Source: Labilithrix sp.
Lineage (GTDB): Bacteria > Myxococcota_A > Polyangia > Polyangiales > Polyangiaceae
NCBI GenBank assembly: GCA_019637155.1
Contig: JAHBWE010000010.1
Span: forward strand, 1 to 64,000
Direction of reading: 5' to 3'
DNA length: 64,000 bases
Below, in pieces: positions 1 to 7,890 of this stretch. The notes beneath the pieces are model-generated. The model saw only the letters and a program-made list of their open reading frames with translations. It was not told the DNA's origin and did not search any database. Positions within the stretch are counted from its first letter, which is position 1. Each line of letters starts with the position of its first letter. The translations under genes and the position numbers were made by a program.

Positions 1-1948
1 TCGCGCCCGGACGCAGCGGCGCGAGGTACGTGCCCGGACGCGGCGGCTGCGCGGCGGCCGGCGCGCGGCACACGCGCGGCTCTCCGGCGCGGCGCGCGAC
101 CCAGCGATCGGCGGCGCGCACCGCGGCCTCGGCCTGCGAAGCGTCCGCGTTCGCGAGGACCGCGACGCGGAGCGGCCCCGCGCGGAGCGACTGCGCGCGG
201 GCGAGGACCGACGCGTCGGACGAGCGCGCGATCGGCTCGCTCGATCCCCACGGATCGATCCACGACGAGTGGGTCGGCGCGAGCTGCGACGCGAGGAGCG
301 CGATGACGGGTCCGTCGTCCTTCGCGTCGCGGCGCAGGAGGTCCGCGCGCGCGCGGCTGATGTTGCGTCCGTCGATCGGCTCCGCGGCGAGCGCGCGCGT
401 CGCGACGTCGGCGAGGCGCCGCGCGAGGGAGGCGGGCGGCTCGTTCGCGCGCGGGGCTCCGTGCGCGAGGAGACCGACGCCGTCGATCGCGACCCACGGC
501 TCGATCGCGACGTCGGCCGCGCCGCGCGCCGACGTCGCCATGTCCGCCGCCGCGCTCGCGAAGATCGCGCTGAGGCCAGCCTCCGCGTCGGTCTCGCCGT
601 CGGCGCCGCACGGCGATCCGACGAGGACCCACGCCTCGCCCTGACCCGCCTCGACGCGCGTCTTCGCCTCCACCACCGGCTGCGTCCACGCCGCGGTCGC
701 CTTCGTCACCGCGGCCGAGAGCGAGTCGCGCAGGACCGCCGACGCGTCTTCTTTCGTCCCGCGCTTCGACGGGAGCACGAGCGTGACGGAGCCGCCGGCC
801 GGCTTCGGCGGCGCGCCTTGATCGACGAGCGCCCACCACGCCGCGCGCTCCGCCGCCTCGCGCGCGTCGCCCGATCGCCGCGCGACGACGCGCCCGTCGG
901 CGGGGGTAGGCCCGAGCTCGGCGAGCCGCGCCGACGCCTCGAGCTTCACGAGCGCGGCCGCGTCCGCGACGCTCGAGGAGGTAGTCGAGCTCGTCGTCGC
1001 CTCGAGGAGGATCCCCGCGCAGCCGCCGCGCGCGTGCGCCGCGCCGGTGACCTCGCGCACGCGGAACGGCGGATCGAGCTCGGCGAGGCGCGCCGCGAGC
1101 GGGCCCTTCGGATCGCCGAGCGCCTCCGCCGCCGCGATCGCCGCGCTGCTCGGGCCGACGTCGAGCGTGACGAAGACCCCGGGCGGGGACGCGGCGTCGA
1201 GGCCTTCGTAGGCGTCGACGATCGTCTCGGCGGGCTCGCTCCGCGTCCCGATCGGCGCGCCGATCTTCCACGCCGGTCCGCTCAGGATCGCGCGCGCGAC
1301 CGCCTCGCCGATCGCGGCGCGCCCGGTCGCGGCGAGGGCGACGCGGCTGAGCCCGAACGCGCCCGCGCGCCACCGCTCGAGCCGCGCGGCGTCGACGGCC
1401 TCGTAGTCCTTCGTCCGCTCCGGGATCCCCCACGGCTCGCCGACGCAGCGCGCGTAACGTTCGAGCGACTTGTCGTGGAGCGGCCGCTGCCCGAGCGCGG
1501 CGAGCTTCCTCCGCGCGGGCCCGAGGTCGACGTCGGTGATCGGCGCGGAGAGCGCGTCGCGGATCGCGTCCGCGACGCGAACGCCCTCCGCTTCGCCGGA
1601 GACGAGCGCCGACGCGCGGAACCCGTCCCACGCCGGGACGACGGCGACGTCGATCGCGCGCGCGCGGAGCCGCGTCTCGACGAGCGCGGCGAGCGCGGTC
1701 GGCGGCTCCGGATCGTCGCCCGCGCCGTCCCAGCCGACGCCGGTGGTCGTGACCGCGACCGCGATCGCGGCGGCGGGATCGCCCTCGCGTCCGACGACGA
1801 CGACGGGCGGCCTCCCGCTCGCGAAGCGCACGTCGGGGTGCGCGGGGTGGCGCGCGTTCTCGGCGGGGGAGGGCGGACCGCACGCGGCCGCGAGCGCGAC
1901 GCACGCCGTGAAGGTGATGCGTCCGAGGCCCGCGCGCGCTCCGAGCAT
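1..1948 (-). CDS. M16-peptidase-like lipoprotein (3' end outside window)
   Basis: About 649 codons read without a stop from an ATG at 1948 to the window edge, so the C-terminus is missing. The first 23 residues form a signal peptide ending in a lipobox-like AAAC, suggesting an exported lipoprotein. The rest alternates strands and helices in a layout that recalls M16 (insulinase/pitrilysin) domains. I see no HxxEH zinc motif, so if it belongs to M16 it would be a non-catalytic member. Its ATG overlaps the stop of the upstream lipoprotein gene by one base (TGATG), which suggests translational coupling and a shared envelope role. Export is reasonably supported; the M16 label is inference. Confidence 0.6.
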   Translation of the reverse strand, partial: MLGARAGLGRITFTACVALAAACGPPSPAENARHPAHPDVRFASGRPPVVVVGREGDPAAAIAVAVTTTGVGWDGAGDDPEPPTALAALVETRLRARAIDVAVVPAWDGFRASALVSGEAEGVRVADAIRDALSAPITDVDLGPARRKLAALGQRPLHDKSLERYARCVGEPWGIPERTKDYEAVDAARLERWRAGAFGLSRVALAATGRAAIGEAVARAILSGPAWKIGAPIGTRSEPAETIVDAYEGLDAASPPGVFVTLDVGPSSAAIAAAEALGDPKGPLAARLAELDPPFRVREVTGAAHARGGCAGILLEATTSSTTSSSVADAAALVKLEASARLAELGPTPADGRVVARRSGDAREAAERAAWWALVDQGAPPKPAGGSVTLVLPSKRGTKEDASAVLRDSLSAAVTKATAAWTQPVVEAKTRVEAGQGEAWVLVGSPCGADGETDAEAGLSAIFASAAADMATSARGAADVAIEPWVAIDGVGLLAHGAPRANEPPASLARRLADVATRALAAEPIDGRNISRARADLLRRDAKDDGPVIALLASQLAPTHSSWIDPWGSSEPIARSSDASVLARAQSLRAGPLRVAVLANADASQAEAAVRAADRWVARRAGEPRVCRAPAAAQPPRPGTYLAPLRPGA

Positions 1949-2763
1949 CAGTCCTTGACGATGTCGGCCGGCGTCCGCGGAGCGATGTGGAGGTTGCAGA
2001 AGAACGTGACGATGCCGGTGAGCGACTTGAGCTTCGTGTCCTTCGTGATCTCGAGCGGCTTGAGGTCCATGAGCTCGTTCACGAGCTGGGGCGCGGTCGG
2101 AAAGGGCGTGCAGGCGTTTCGCTCCAGGCCCTCCGGCGGGGGCTTGTCGTCGAGGAGCCCCGCCGAGTTGCGACCCGACGCCGGGTCGCTCGTCATGTCG
2201 CGGCGGACGGTGACGTTCTTCACCGTCACGATCATGTTGAGCCACTTGCGGCCGGTCTCGTAGGTCTCGAGGTCCTCGATGTCGATCTCGACCGGCGGAG
2301 GGGTGTTGGCCTCGTACCGGAAGTAGGCGATGGGGCTCGCGATCTGCACGAGCGCGGTGCCGTCCGCGAACTTGAGCGGGACCTCGGTGTTCTCCTGGTA
2401 CGTGCCGCGGAGGTCGAGCGTGTCGCCGGCGCCGACGCGCAGGTTGCCGGGGACGAACGACGGATTGAAGAGGCTGATCCCGGAGTACGGCTCCTGCGAG
2501 CCGAGGTCGGCGATGTAGATCGTGCCGGTGCTCCGTCCGTCCTTCGTCTCGTCGTAGGCGTCGACCGCGACGACGACCGCGCCGCTCACCGCGACCGGCG
2601 TGCCGTGGGCCACCTTCATCTCGCTGTCGGGGTCCGCGATCTCGCGGATGCGCGCGTCCTTCCCCTCGGGCTGCGGGACCACGATCGTGGCCGGCGTGTC
2701 TCCGAACTGGGAGTCGCACGCGCCGAGGACGCCCAACGCAAACAGGAGCCGCGCGAAACGCAC
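1948..2763 (-). CDS. Predicted lipoprotein of unknown function
   Basis: 271 residues starting at GTG. A short signal peptide ends in a clean lipobox (LGAC, Cys16), so the mature protein should be lipid-anchored. The body is beta-rich, with phrases such as 'VGAGDTLDLRGTY' and 'LTGIVTFF' that resemble OB-fold or DUF5689-like extracellular modules. I cannot assign a family with confidence. No catalytic motif is visible. It is the first gene of a two-gene run: the stop overlaps the start of the downstream M16-like lipoprotein by one base. Upstream is the sigma-factor gene on the same strand, 36 bp away. Confidence 0.7.
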   Translation of the reverse strand: MRFARLLFALGVLGACDSQFGDTPATIVVPQPEGKDARIREIADPDSEMKVAHGTPVAVSGAVVVAVDAYDETKDGRSTGTIYIADLGSQEPYSGISLFNPSFVPGNLRVGAGDTLDLRGTYQENTEVPLKFADGTALVQIASPIAYFRYEANTPPPVEIDIEDLETYETGRKWLNMIVTVKNVTVRRDMTSDPASGRNSAGLLDDKPPPEGLERNACTPFPTAPQLVNELMDLKPLEITKDTKLKSLTGIVTFFCNLHIAPRTPADIVKD

Positions 2764-2799
2764 GACTCCTGCTTACCAGCTCCAGCGCGGAAAGTCAGG

Positions 2800-3465
2800 T
2801 CACGCCGCGATGCGACGGGACAGCACCGACTCGAGGCGCGACTGGATCTTGTGCTTCTTCGAGTAGACCGTCTTCACGCTGATGTTCATCCGGTCGGCGA
2901 TGAGCTGCGGGTCGAGGCCCTCGCCGAAGTAGAGCGCGGCGAAGGTGCGGTCCTTGTCGCTGAACTCCGCGAGCGTGTTCTGCGCGATCTTCGCGCGCTC
3001 GTGCTCGCAGGTGAGCTCGAAGGGATCGGGCAGCTCGCAGACGAGGTCCAGCGCCTCCGAGATGCACTCTTTCTGCGGCTCGCGCTTGAGCGAGCGAAGG
3101 TAGTCGTAAGCGGCGTTGATCGCGAGCAAGCCAATCCAGGAAGAGAAGCGGTTCCCGCGGGCGGGGTCGAAGGAGCGAAGCTTGTGCATGTCCGAAGCAA
3201 GCAAGGAGACGTAAAGCGTGGCGTAGATCTCGCGGACGTCGTCGGCGGAGACGATCGAAGCGAAGCGCCGCGTCACCTTGGTGATGCAGCGAAGGATCAA
3301 GCGATCGAAGCGAGCCTGGAAGGCGCTCCAGGCGGCGCGCTCGTTGGCGAGCATTCCAGCGACGAGGTCTTCGTCGGAAGCGAAGCGATCGGAAGCAGAG
3401 GCAAGGGAAGCGACGACCTCGGAAGAAAGCTTGGGAAAGATTCCGCTCTCGGTGACCGTATTCAT
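2800..3465 (-). CDS. RNA polymerase sigma factor, sigma-70/ECF-like
   Basis: 221 residues from ATG. Residues ~45-125 match sigma region 2: helix-rich, with an 'FDPARGNRFSSWIGLLAINAAY'-like core region in which the FSSWI segment binds the -10 element. Residues ~165-215 match region 4, with a helix-turn-helix (ADRMNISVKTVYSKKHKI). There is no region 3, so it is ECF-sized. No anti-sigma gene is adjacent. The neighbours are two coupled lipoproteins downstream and a divergent RlpA-like lipoprotein. The upstream spacer carries an unusual cluster of CGTAAC repeats that could be its own control region. Target genes cannot be read from the sequence. Confidence 0.85.
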   Translation of the reverse strand: MNTVTESGIFPKLSSEVVASLASASDRFASDEDLVAGMLANERAAWSAFQARFDRLILRCITKVTRRFASIVSADDVREIYATLYVSLLASDMHKLRSFDPARGNRFSSWIGLLAINAAYDYLRSLKREPQKECISEALDLVCELPDPFELTCEHERAKIAQNTLAEFSDKDRTFAALYFGEGLDPQLIADRMNISVKTVYSKKHKIQSRLESVLSRRIAA

Positions 3466-3488
3466 GATGAGTGGCTCCGCGTCTCGTC

Positions 3489-3669
3489 CGTAACTAAGCG
3501 CCGGGTCTCTCGTCCGGCGATGACCTCAGGAGCACCCGACGTGCCAGCGGTCGAGCCCGCCGCCTCCCGGCGCAAATTGCGGAAATCCCAGGGAAGGCGT
3601 CGCCGTCACGCGCCGTAACAGTGCGTAACAGTCGGCGTAACAGGCGTAACGTTCGGCCCGAGTGTTACG
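3489..3669. promoter_or_regulatory. Cluster of CGTAAC repeats (candidate operator)
   Basis: The hexamer CGTAAC occurs at 3489, 3614, 3624, 3636 and 3645 on the + strand. An inverted copy (GTTACG) lies at 3664-3669. The central four copies are spaced 9-12 bp apart, roughly one helical turn, as in multi-site operators or iterated activator sites. The cluster lies between the divergent sigma factor and the RlpA-like lipoprotein and could control either. What binds here is unknown. Confidence 0.45.
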
Positions 3670-3680
3670 GTCAGGCTTGT

Positions 3681-3793
3681 CAACGTCGGGGGCTTCGCCC
3701 CCGACACCCCCACCCCAGACACGGCCCTCGCGCTGCGCGCTCGGGGCGCTTCGCGCCCGCTTGCGCGGCCGCTTCTGGGGCCCCGGATGGCCC
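3681..3793. repeat. Dispersed GC-rich repeat, family A copy 1
   Basis: About 110 bp beginning with a hairpin of the type GGGGGC-TTC-GCCCCC, followed by a block shared almost base for base with 55127-55240. A degenerate inverted relative lies near 31864-31960. All copies are intergenic. The strong stem suggests a REP-like or transcription-terminating element. No transposase is associated. Confidence 0.75.
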
Positions 3794-4171
3794 GTGATTT
3801 GTCGGTTCTTATTTGTGGTGTTGGTTGTGCTTGGGGGGTGTGGGCGGGGGGCTAGTGATGCGTCGGTGCGGGCGGGGGGCCAGGTTGGGGAGGCGAGCTG
3901 GTATGGGCAGGCGCTCGCGGGGCGGAAGACGGCGAGCGGGGAGCGGTTCGATCCGCAGGGGTTCACGGCGGCGCATCGGACGCTGAAGCTCGGGACGTGG
4001 GTCGAGGTCCGGCGCGTCGACACGGGGGCGACGGTGCGCGTTCGGATCAACGATCGTGGGCCTCACGTCGCGGGACGCATCATCGATCTGTCGCGGCGCG
4101 CGGCGGAGGAGCTCGACATGGTGCGACGCGGGGTCGTTCGCGTCGAGGTGCGCGTCGTCAGCGGACCTTGA
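3794..4171 (+). CDS. RlpA-like double-psi beta-barrel lipoprotein
   Basis: 125 residues from GTG. I prefer this start because the longer frame to 3662 runs only through a dispersed repeat, and the short form begins directly with a lipoprotein signal (VVLGGCG, Cys16). The mature part carries the RlpA/DPBB core: 'ASWYG', 'GRKTASGERFD', 'TAAHRTL', 'RINDRGPH' and 'IDLS'. The catalytic-type Asp sits in the NDRGPH motif. RlpA proteins cleave denuded peptidoglycan glycan strands at the septum or cell pole. There is no SPOR domain, so this is a minimal version and its targeting may differ. The 3' end overlaps the convergent HTH gene by 14 bp. Confidence 0.85.
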   Translation: MICRFLFVVLVVLGGCGRGASDASVRAGGQVGEASWYGQALAGRKTASGERFDPQGFTAAHRTLKLGTWVEVRRVDTGATVRVRINDRGPHVAGRIIDLSRRAAEELDMVRRGVVRVEVRVVSGP

Positions 4172-4757
4172 GGCTGGGCTCGGTCGCGCGGCGCTTCTTC
4201 GGCGTCGCGGCCTGACGCGACGGGGGCGGCGTCGTCTGCGATCGGCTCGCCAGGAACGCGAGCGCTTCACGCTCGAGGCCGGTGAGGACGCGCTGCCACT
4301 CGGCGCGCGTGAGGTCCTCGCGCGAGTAGACGAAGTGCTGGCGGGCCTGCTCGCGGACGATCACGCGCATCTCGTGCGGGAGCTCGTGCATCCAGCTGTA
4401 CTCCGCCGCGGCGCGCGCGAGGTTCGGGGGGAGGCTCTCGATCGGTCCCGAGGCCGGCGGGGACGAGGGGAACGACGACGGCATGTCCTCGCCGAGCGCG
4501 AGCGCCTCGAGCTGCGCGTACGAGACCCCCCAATGCGCGGCCACTTTACGGCGGAAGTCCTCGCCCGGCTGCCGCGTCGGCGTGGTCGACAGCATGTTGC
4601 TGAGATGAGCGCCGGACACGCCGAGACGCTTCGCCAGCCTCGCCTGAGCCCCCCTCGGGGCAAGAGCTAGCTCCTCTCGCAGCCGCGCCAACACGTATTG
4701 TTTGATGCGGCGGACGCGCTGATCGTCCTGTCCCACGCAGGTACAACCTAGGTCCAT
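4158..4757 (-). CDS. HTH (lambda-repressor-like) transcriptional regulator
   Basis: 199 residues from ATG. Residues ~15-85 read as a Cro/XRE-type helix-turn-helix: 'GAQARLAKRLGVSGAHLSNM' is the scaffold and recognition helix region, followed by 'AAHWGVSYAQLEALA'. The remainder is helical with no recognised sensor domain and ends in a basic, Pro-rich tail. It is convergent with the rlpA-like gene and overlaps its end. Only a few bases separate it from the gamma-carbonic anhydrase stop on the same strand side. Targets are unknown. Confidence 0.65.
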   Translation of the reverse strand: MDLGCTCVGQDDQRVRRIKQYVLARLREELALAPRGAQARLAKRLGVSGAHLSNMLSTTPTRQPGEDFRRKVAAHWGVSYAQLEALALGEDMPSSFPSSPPASGPIESLPPNLARAAAEYSWMHELPHEMRVIVREQARQHFVYSREDLTRAEWQRVLTGLEREALAFLASRSQTTPPPSRQAATPKKRRATEPSLKVR

Positions 4758-4785
4758 TCGCGTTAACGGGAGCTAACTTCGGTCA

Positions 4786-5334
4786 CTATTTTTTCTGCTT
4801 CAGCTGCTCGGTCACGTCGCACAGCCCCAGCCGATGGTCTTGTGCATATTGCACATAGAGCGCGGCCGCACCGGCGACCTCCATACGATCCATGTCGTTC
4901 AGCGGACGAACGCGCTTCGCCGGACGACCAATCGCCATGCCACCCGACTCGATCCGCGCGCCGGGGGGGACGAGGGAGCCAGCTGCGACGAAGACGTCCT
5001 CCTCGATGACGGCGTTGTCAAGGACCGTGCTGCCCATTCCGACGAGGCAGCGGTTCCCCACCGTGCAGCCGTGGATGATGGCCGAGTGCCCGATCGTCAC
5101 GTCGTCGCCGATCGTCGTCGCGGCGCGGCCGTTCGTCACGTGGACGACGGCGTTGTCCTGCACGTTCGTCCGCGCGCCGATCCGGATCGGGAACACGTCG
5201 CCGCGGAGGACGGCGCCGAACCACACGCTCGAGCCTTCGCCGATGACGACGTCGCCGATGACGGTCGCGTTCGGTGCGATCCACACGCTTGGGTGGAGCT
5301 GAGGCATGACGCCGTTAAGGGAGTAGATCGGCAT
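4786..5334 (-). CDS. Gamma-carbonic anhydrase family protein
   Basis: 182 residues from ATG (MPIYSLNG). This is a left-handed beta-helix protein built from hexapeptide repeats (for example 'VIGDVVIGEGSSVWFG'). The three expected metal-ligand histidines are present as H65, H83 and H88, with the H-x4-H spacing of Cam/YrdA-type proteins. Family members bind zinc or iron and hydrate CO2; many bacterial ones have weak or unknown activity. A longer in-frame extension upstream is only antisense to miaB, so it was not used. It lies downstream of miaB, separated by tandem repeats and a strong hairpin, so it probably has its own promoter. Confidence 0.9.
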   Translation of the reverse strand: MPIYSLNGVMPQLHPSVWIAPNATVIGDVVIGEGSSVWFGAVLRGDVFPIRIGARTNVQDNAVVHVTNGRAATTIGDDVTIGHSAIIHGCTVGNRCLVGMGSTVLDNAVIEEDVFVAAGSLVPPGARIESGGMAIGRPAKRVRPLNDMDRMEVAGAAALYVQYAQDHRLGLCDVTEQLKQKK

Positions 5335-5351
5335 GGCCGCTATATAGCCCA

Positions 5352-5466
5352 GCGCCCACCCCCTCAGGACACCCTCTCGGGGTCCGGCGCGTAGAGCGCG
5401 TCTTCGCGCCCACCCCCTCAGGCCAACCCTCTCGGGGGGTCCGGGGCGTGGAGCGCGTCTTCGCGC
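5352..5466. repeat. Two-copy tandem repeat of about 55-60 bp
   Basis: The segment beginning CGCCCACCCCCTCAGG and ending GAGCGCGTCTTCGCG occurs twice, head to tail, at about 5352-5408 and 5406-5466, with small indels. Each unit contains a short G/C inverted repeat around CCCTCTCGGGG. It lies between the gamma-carbonic anhydrase and miaB genes. No function is assigned. Confidence 0.7.
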
Positions 5467-5489
5467 GACCGGCCCCGGCGGGGAGAGCT

Positions 5490-5512
5490 CGAGAGGGGCA
5501 GAGCCCCTCTCG
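5490..5512 (-). terminator. Perfect hairpin directly after miaB
   Basis: A perfect 10-bp stem (CGAGAGGGGC / GCCCCTCTCG) with a 3-nt loop starts one base after the miaB stop codon. No T-tract follows on the minus strand, so it is not a classical intrinsic terminator. It may act as an RNA 3' end stabiliser or a REP-like element. Confidence 0.55.
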
Positions 5513-5513
5513 A

Positions 5514-6935
5514 CTAGACAAGAGGAAGGCGGCGTCGCAGCGGCCGGATGACGTGCGGCCCTGGTGCAGGGAGCGCGCGGAGCGCCTCGGCGGTGGGCTC
5601 GCCGGCGAGCGAGTGCTTGAACGCGTCCGTGATCGTGACGGCGACGACCTCGCCGGAGAGATCGCGCTCGTCGCCGGCGTCGACGTGGACGATCTCGTTG
5701 CGATCGGTCCGCCCCTCCCAGGCCCCCGTCTTGCCGCGGCCCTCGACGAGGACGGACGCGGTGGTGCCGACGAGGCGAGCGAGGTGCGCCTTCCCGAGCG
5801 CCTCCGAGAGCTCGAACAGGCGCGCGAGGCGCTCGCTCTTCTCCTCCTCCGTGACGTCGTCCGTGAGCTTGAGCGCCGGCGTGAACGGGCGCGGCGAATA
5901 CTTGAAGCCGAAGAGGCCGGTGAAGCCGATCTCCTCGACGAGCTCCAGCGTCTGGCGGAAGTCCGCCTCCGTCTCGCCGGGGAAGCCGACGATGACGTCG
6001 GTCGACACGGTGAGATCGGGGCGCGCGCCCTGGAGGCGGCGCACGCGTTCGGTGTATTCTGCACGCGTATAGCGGCGGATCATCCGCTTGAGCATCCGGT
6101 CGCTCCCGGACTGGACCGGCATGTGGACGTGGCGCGCGAGCACGTCGAGCTCGCGATGCGCGTCGACGAGCGCCGGCGTGAGGTGGCGCGGGTGCGGGCT
6201 CGTGTAGCGGACGCGCCGGAGCCCCGGCACGCGCGCGAGGAGGCGGAGGAGGGAAGGGAACTGGCTCTCGTCCGGATCGTCCGACGCCGGCGGCGGCAGG
6301 CTCGCGTCGCGGTAGCTGTCCACCGTCTGACCGAGGAGCGTGATCTCGCGCGCGCCGGCGGCGACCCAGCGCTCGGCCTCGGCGAGGATCTCGCCCGCGG
6401 GCCGGTAGCGCTCGGGGCCGCGCGTGTACGGCACGATGCAGAAGGAGCAGCGCTCGTCGCAGCCCTTCATCGTCGTGATGAACGCGCTGACGGGCGCGGC
6501 GCCGGGCGCGGGCGCGGCGGCGAGGAAGCGCGGCGTGTCGACGTCGAAGACCGTGTGCGCGCGCGGCGGCGCGCCTGCGATCTGATCGGCGACGAGGCGC
6601 GGCAGCTCCGCGAGGTTGTCGGGGCCGACCACGAGATCGAGGTGCTTCACGCGCGCGAGGAGCTTCTCGCCCTCTTGCTGCGCGACGCAGCCGGCGACGG
6701 CGAGGACCATCCCTCCGCGCTTCGCCTCCTTGTAGCGCGCGAGCTTGCCGACCTCGCTCCGCAGCTTCTGCTCCGCCTTCTCGCGGACGCTGCACGTGTT
6801 GAGCACGACGAGGTCGGCCTCGTCGACCGACGCCGCCGTCGTCCAGCCGTGCGCCTCGAGCACCTCCGCCATCCGGTCGGAGTCGTGCGCGTTCATCTGG
6901 CAGCCGAACGTGTGGACCAGGTATTTGCCCGACAC
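5514..6935 (-). CDS. miaB: tRNA-2-methylthio-N6-dimethylallyladenosine synthase
   Basis: 473 residues from GTG. Radical-SAM methylthiotransferase that converts i6A37 to ms2i6A37 in tRNAs reading UNN codons. The N-terminal UPF0004 domain has its three cluster cysteines (C12 in TFGCQMN, C48 in NTCSVRE, C83 in AGCVAQ). The radical-SAM CxxxCxxC is C159, C163 and C166 (GCDERCSFC). A TRAM domain occupies about residues 375-440. Length is normal for MiaB. It is the last gene of a minus-strand run with a zinc-ribbon protein (19 bp upstream) and an alpha/beta hydrolase, and is followed by a strong hairpin. MiaB rather than MtaB or RimO is indicated by the QMN and SVRE context. Confidence 0.95.
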   Translation of the reverse strand: MSGKYLVHTFGCQMNAHDSDRMAEVLEAHGWTTAASVDEADLVVLNTCSVREKAEQKLRSEVGKLARYKEAKRGGMVLAVAGCVAQQEGEKLLARVKHLDLVVGPDNLAELPRLVADQIAGAPPRAHTVFDVDTPRFLAAAPAPGAAPVSAFITTMKGCDERCSFCIVPYTRGPERYRPAGEILAEAERWVAAGAREITLLGQTVDSYRDASLPPPASDDPDESQFPSLLRLLARVPGLRRVRYTSPHPRHLTPALVDAHRELDVLARHVHMPVQSGSDRMLKRMIRRYTRAEYTERVRRLQGARPDLTVSTDVIVGFPGETEADFRQTLELVEEIGFTGLFGFKYSPRPFTPALKLTDDVTEEEKSERLARLFELSEALGKAHLARLVGTTASVLVEGRGKTGAWEGRTDRNEIVHVDAGDERDLSGEVVAVTITDAFKHSLAGEPTAEALRALPAPGPHVIRPLRRRLPLV

Positions 6936-6954
6936 CGCGGCGTCTCTAGCACCG

Positions 6955-7878
6955 TCATCGAGGCTCGTCGATCGGTCCGGCGCCGAGCACGGTCACGGCC
7001 GCCGTATCGCCGGGACGCAGGCGCGGCAGCGCCCACGCGCGCGCGCCTTCGCCGGTCGCGTTCAGCGCGATCGCGACCGCCTCGTCGCGATCGTGGAGCG
7101 AGAGCTCGACCGCGAGGTCGCCGCCGCCGGGGTTGCCGACCGTCGCGACGACGCCGCCGTTGATCGTGACCTCGAAGCGCGGTCCCGCCGAGGCGGCGGC
7201 CCCGCCGCGGGGCGGGGGCGGAGCGGGGCGGCGGCCGGACGCCTCGGGGTGCGCGACCTCGATCCCGAGCACGTCGCCGATCCGGAGCTCGAGCGCCGCG
7301 CCGCCGGGCTCGATCATCTCGTTCAAGAGGAGGTGGAGCGCGCCGTCGAAGACGACGTGCGCGAGCTTGGGCTCGGGGCCGAGGTGGAAGCTCGCGACCT
7401 CCTCGTCGTTCACGAACAGGTACACCTCGATCGCCATCCGGTCCGCGCGGAAGGCCGCGTCGCGCACGAGGCGCTCCGCCTCTTCGGCGCTCGGCGTCCA
7501 CGGCGTGGGGGCGCGCGCGAAGTCCCAGGCGAACAGCTCCGGCGCGCGTCCTTGCCGCCAGCGGACGACGAGGTCGCGCCGGAGCGTCGCGTGGTACGCG
7601 TGGTAGGCGACGTGATCGAGCGCGAGCGTCGCGTCGCAGTCGGGGCACGTCTCGCGCGCGAGCTCGATCGCGATCTCCGCCGCGAGCCGCGTCGCGGAGG
7701 CGACGAGCGCGTCGAGCGACGCGTACGGCGGCTGCTCGATCGGATCGATCGCGAGCGGCAGCGTCCGCGCGCAGGCGGCGCACGTCGCGAACGCGACGCG
7801 CAGGTCGTGCGTCAGGCGGCCGTGCGCCTCCGTCTCTTCGCGGCGGACCGCGGCGAGCTCCTCGGCGTACGGTGCCAT
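6955..7878 (-). CDS. Uncharacterised protein with paired CxxC motifs
   Basis: 307 residues from ATG. Two CxxC pairs lie close together in the N-terminal third ('TCAACARTL' and 'TCPDCDATL', about 50 residues apart), consistent with one zinc-ribbon-like site. A central mixed alpha/beta region follows. After a Pro-rich linker (PAPPPPRGG), the C-terminal ~90 residues are beta-rich. I recognise no enzyme motif and no signal peptide, so it should be cytoplasmic. It sits between the alpha/beta hydrolase (12 bp upstream) and miaB (19 bp downstream) and is probably co-transcribed with both. Confidence 0.65.
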   Translation of the reverse strand: MAPYAEELAAVRREETEAHGRLTHDLRVAFATCAACARTLPLAIDPIEQPPYASLDALVASATRLAAEIAIELARETCPDCDATLALDHVAYHAYHATLRRDLVVRWRQGRAPELFAWDFARAPTPWTPSAEEAERLVRDAAFRADRMAIEVYLFVNDEEVASFHLGPEPKLAHVVFDGALHLLLNEMIEPGGAALELRIGDVLGIEVAHPEASGRRPAPPPPRGGAAASAGPRFEVTINGGVVATVGNPGGGDLAVELSLHDRDEAVAIALNATGEGARAWALPRLRPGDTAAVTVLGAGPIDEPR

Positions 7879-7890
7879 CCAGGCGGCGTA

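Larger units (their letters stand above)
3466..3793. other. Intergenic region between divergent sigma factor and rlpA-like gene
   Basis: A 328-bp spacer without a convincing gene. It holds a cluster of CGTAAC direct repeats and one inverted copy (3489-3669), followed by a long GC-rich dispersed repeat (3681-3793) that also occurs at 55127-55240. An open frame runs through the dispersed repeat into the rlpA-like gene, but it is repeat-derived and is not counted as coding. Confidence 0.6.

Noticed and set aside
269..3618. Long plus-strand open frames (664 and 543 codons) over the left end
   Set aside because: They are Arg/Ala/Asp-rich antisense frames of the minus-strand lipoprotein and sigma genes, which have signal peptides and recognisable domains.
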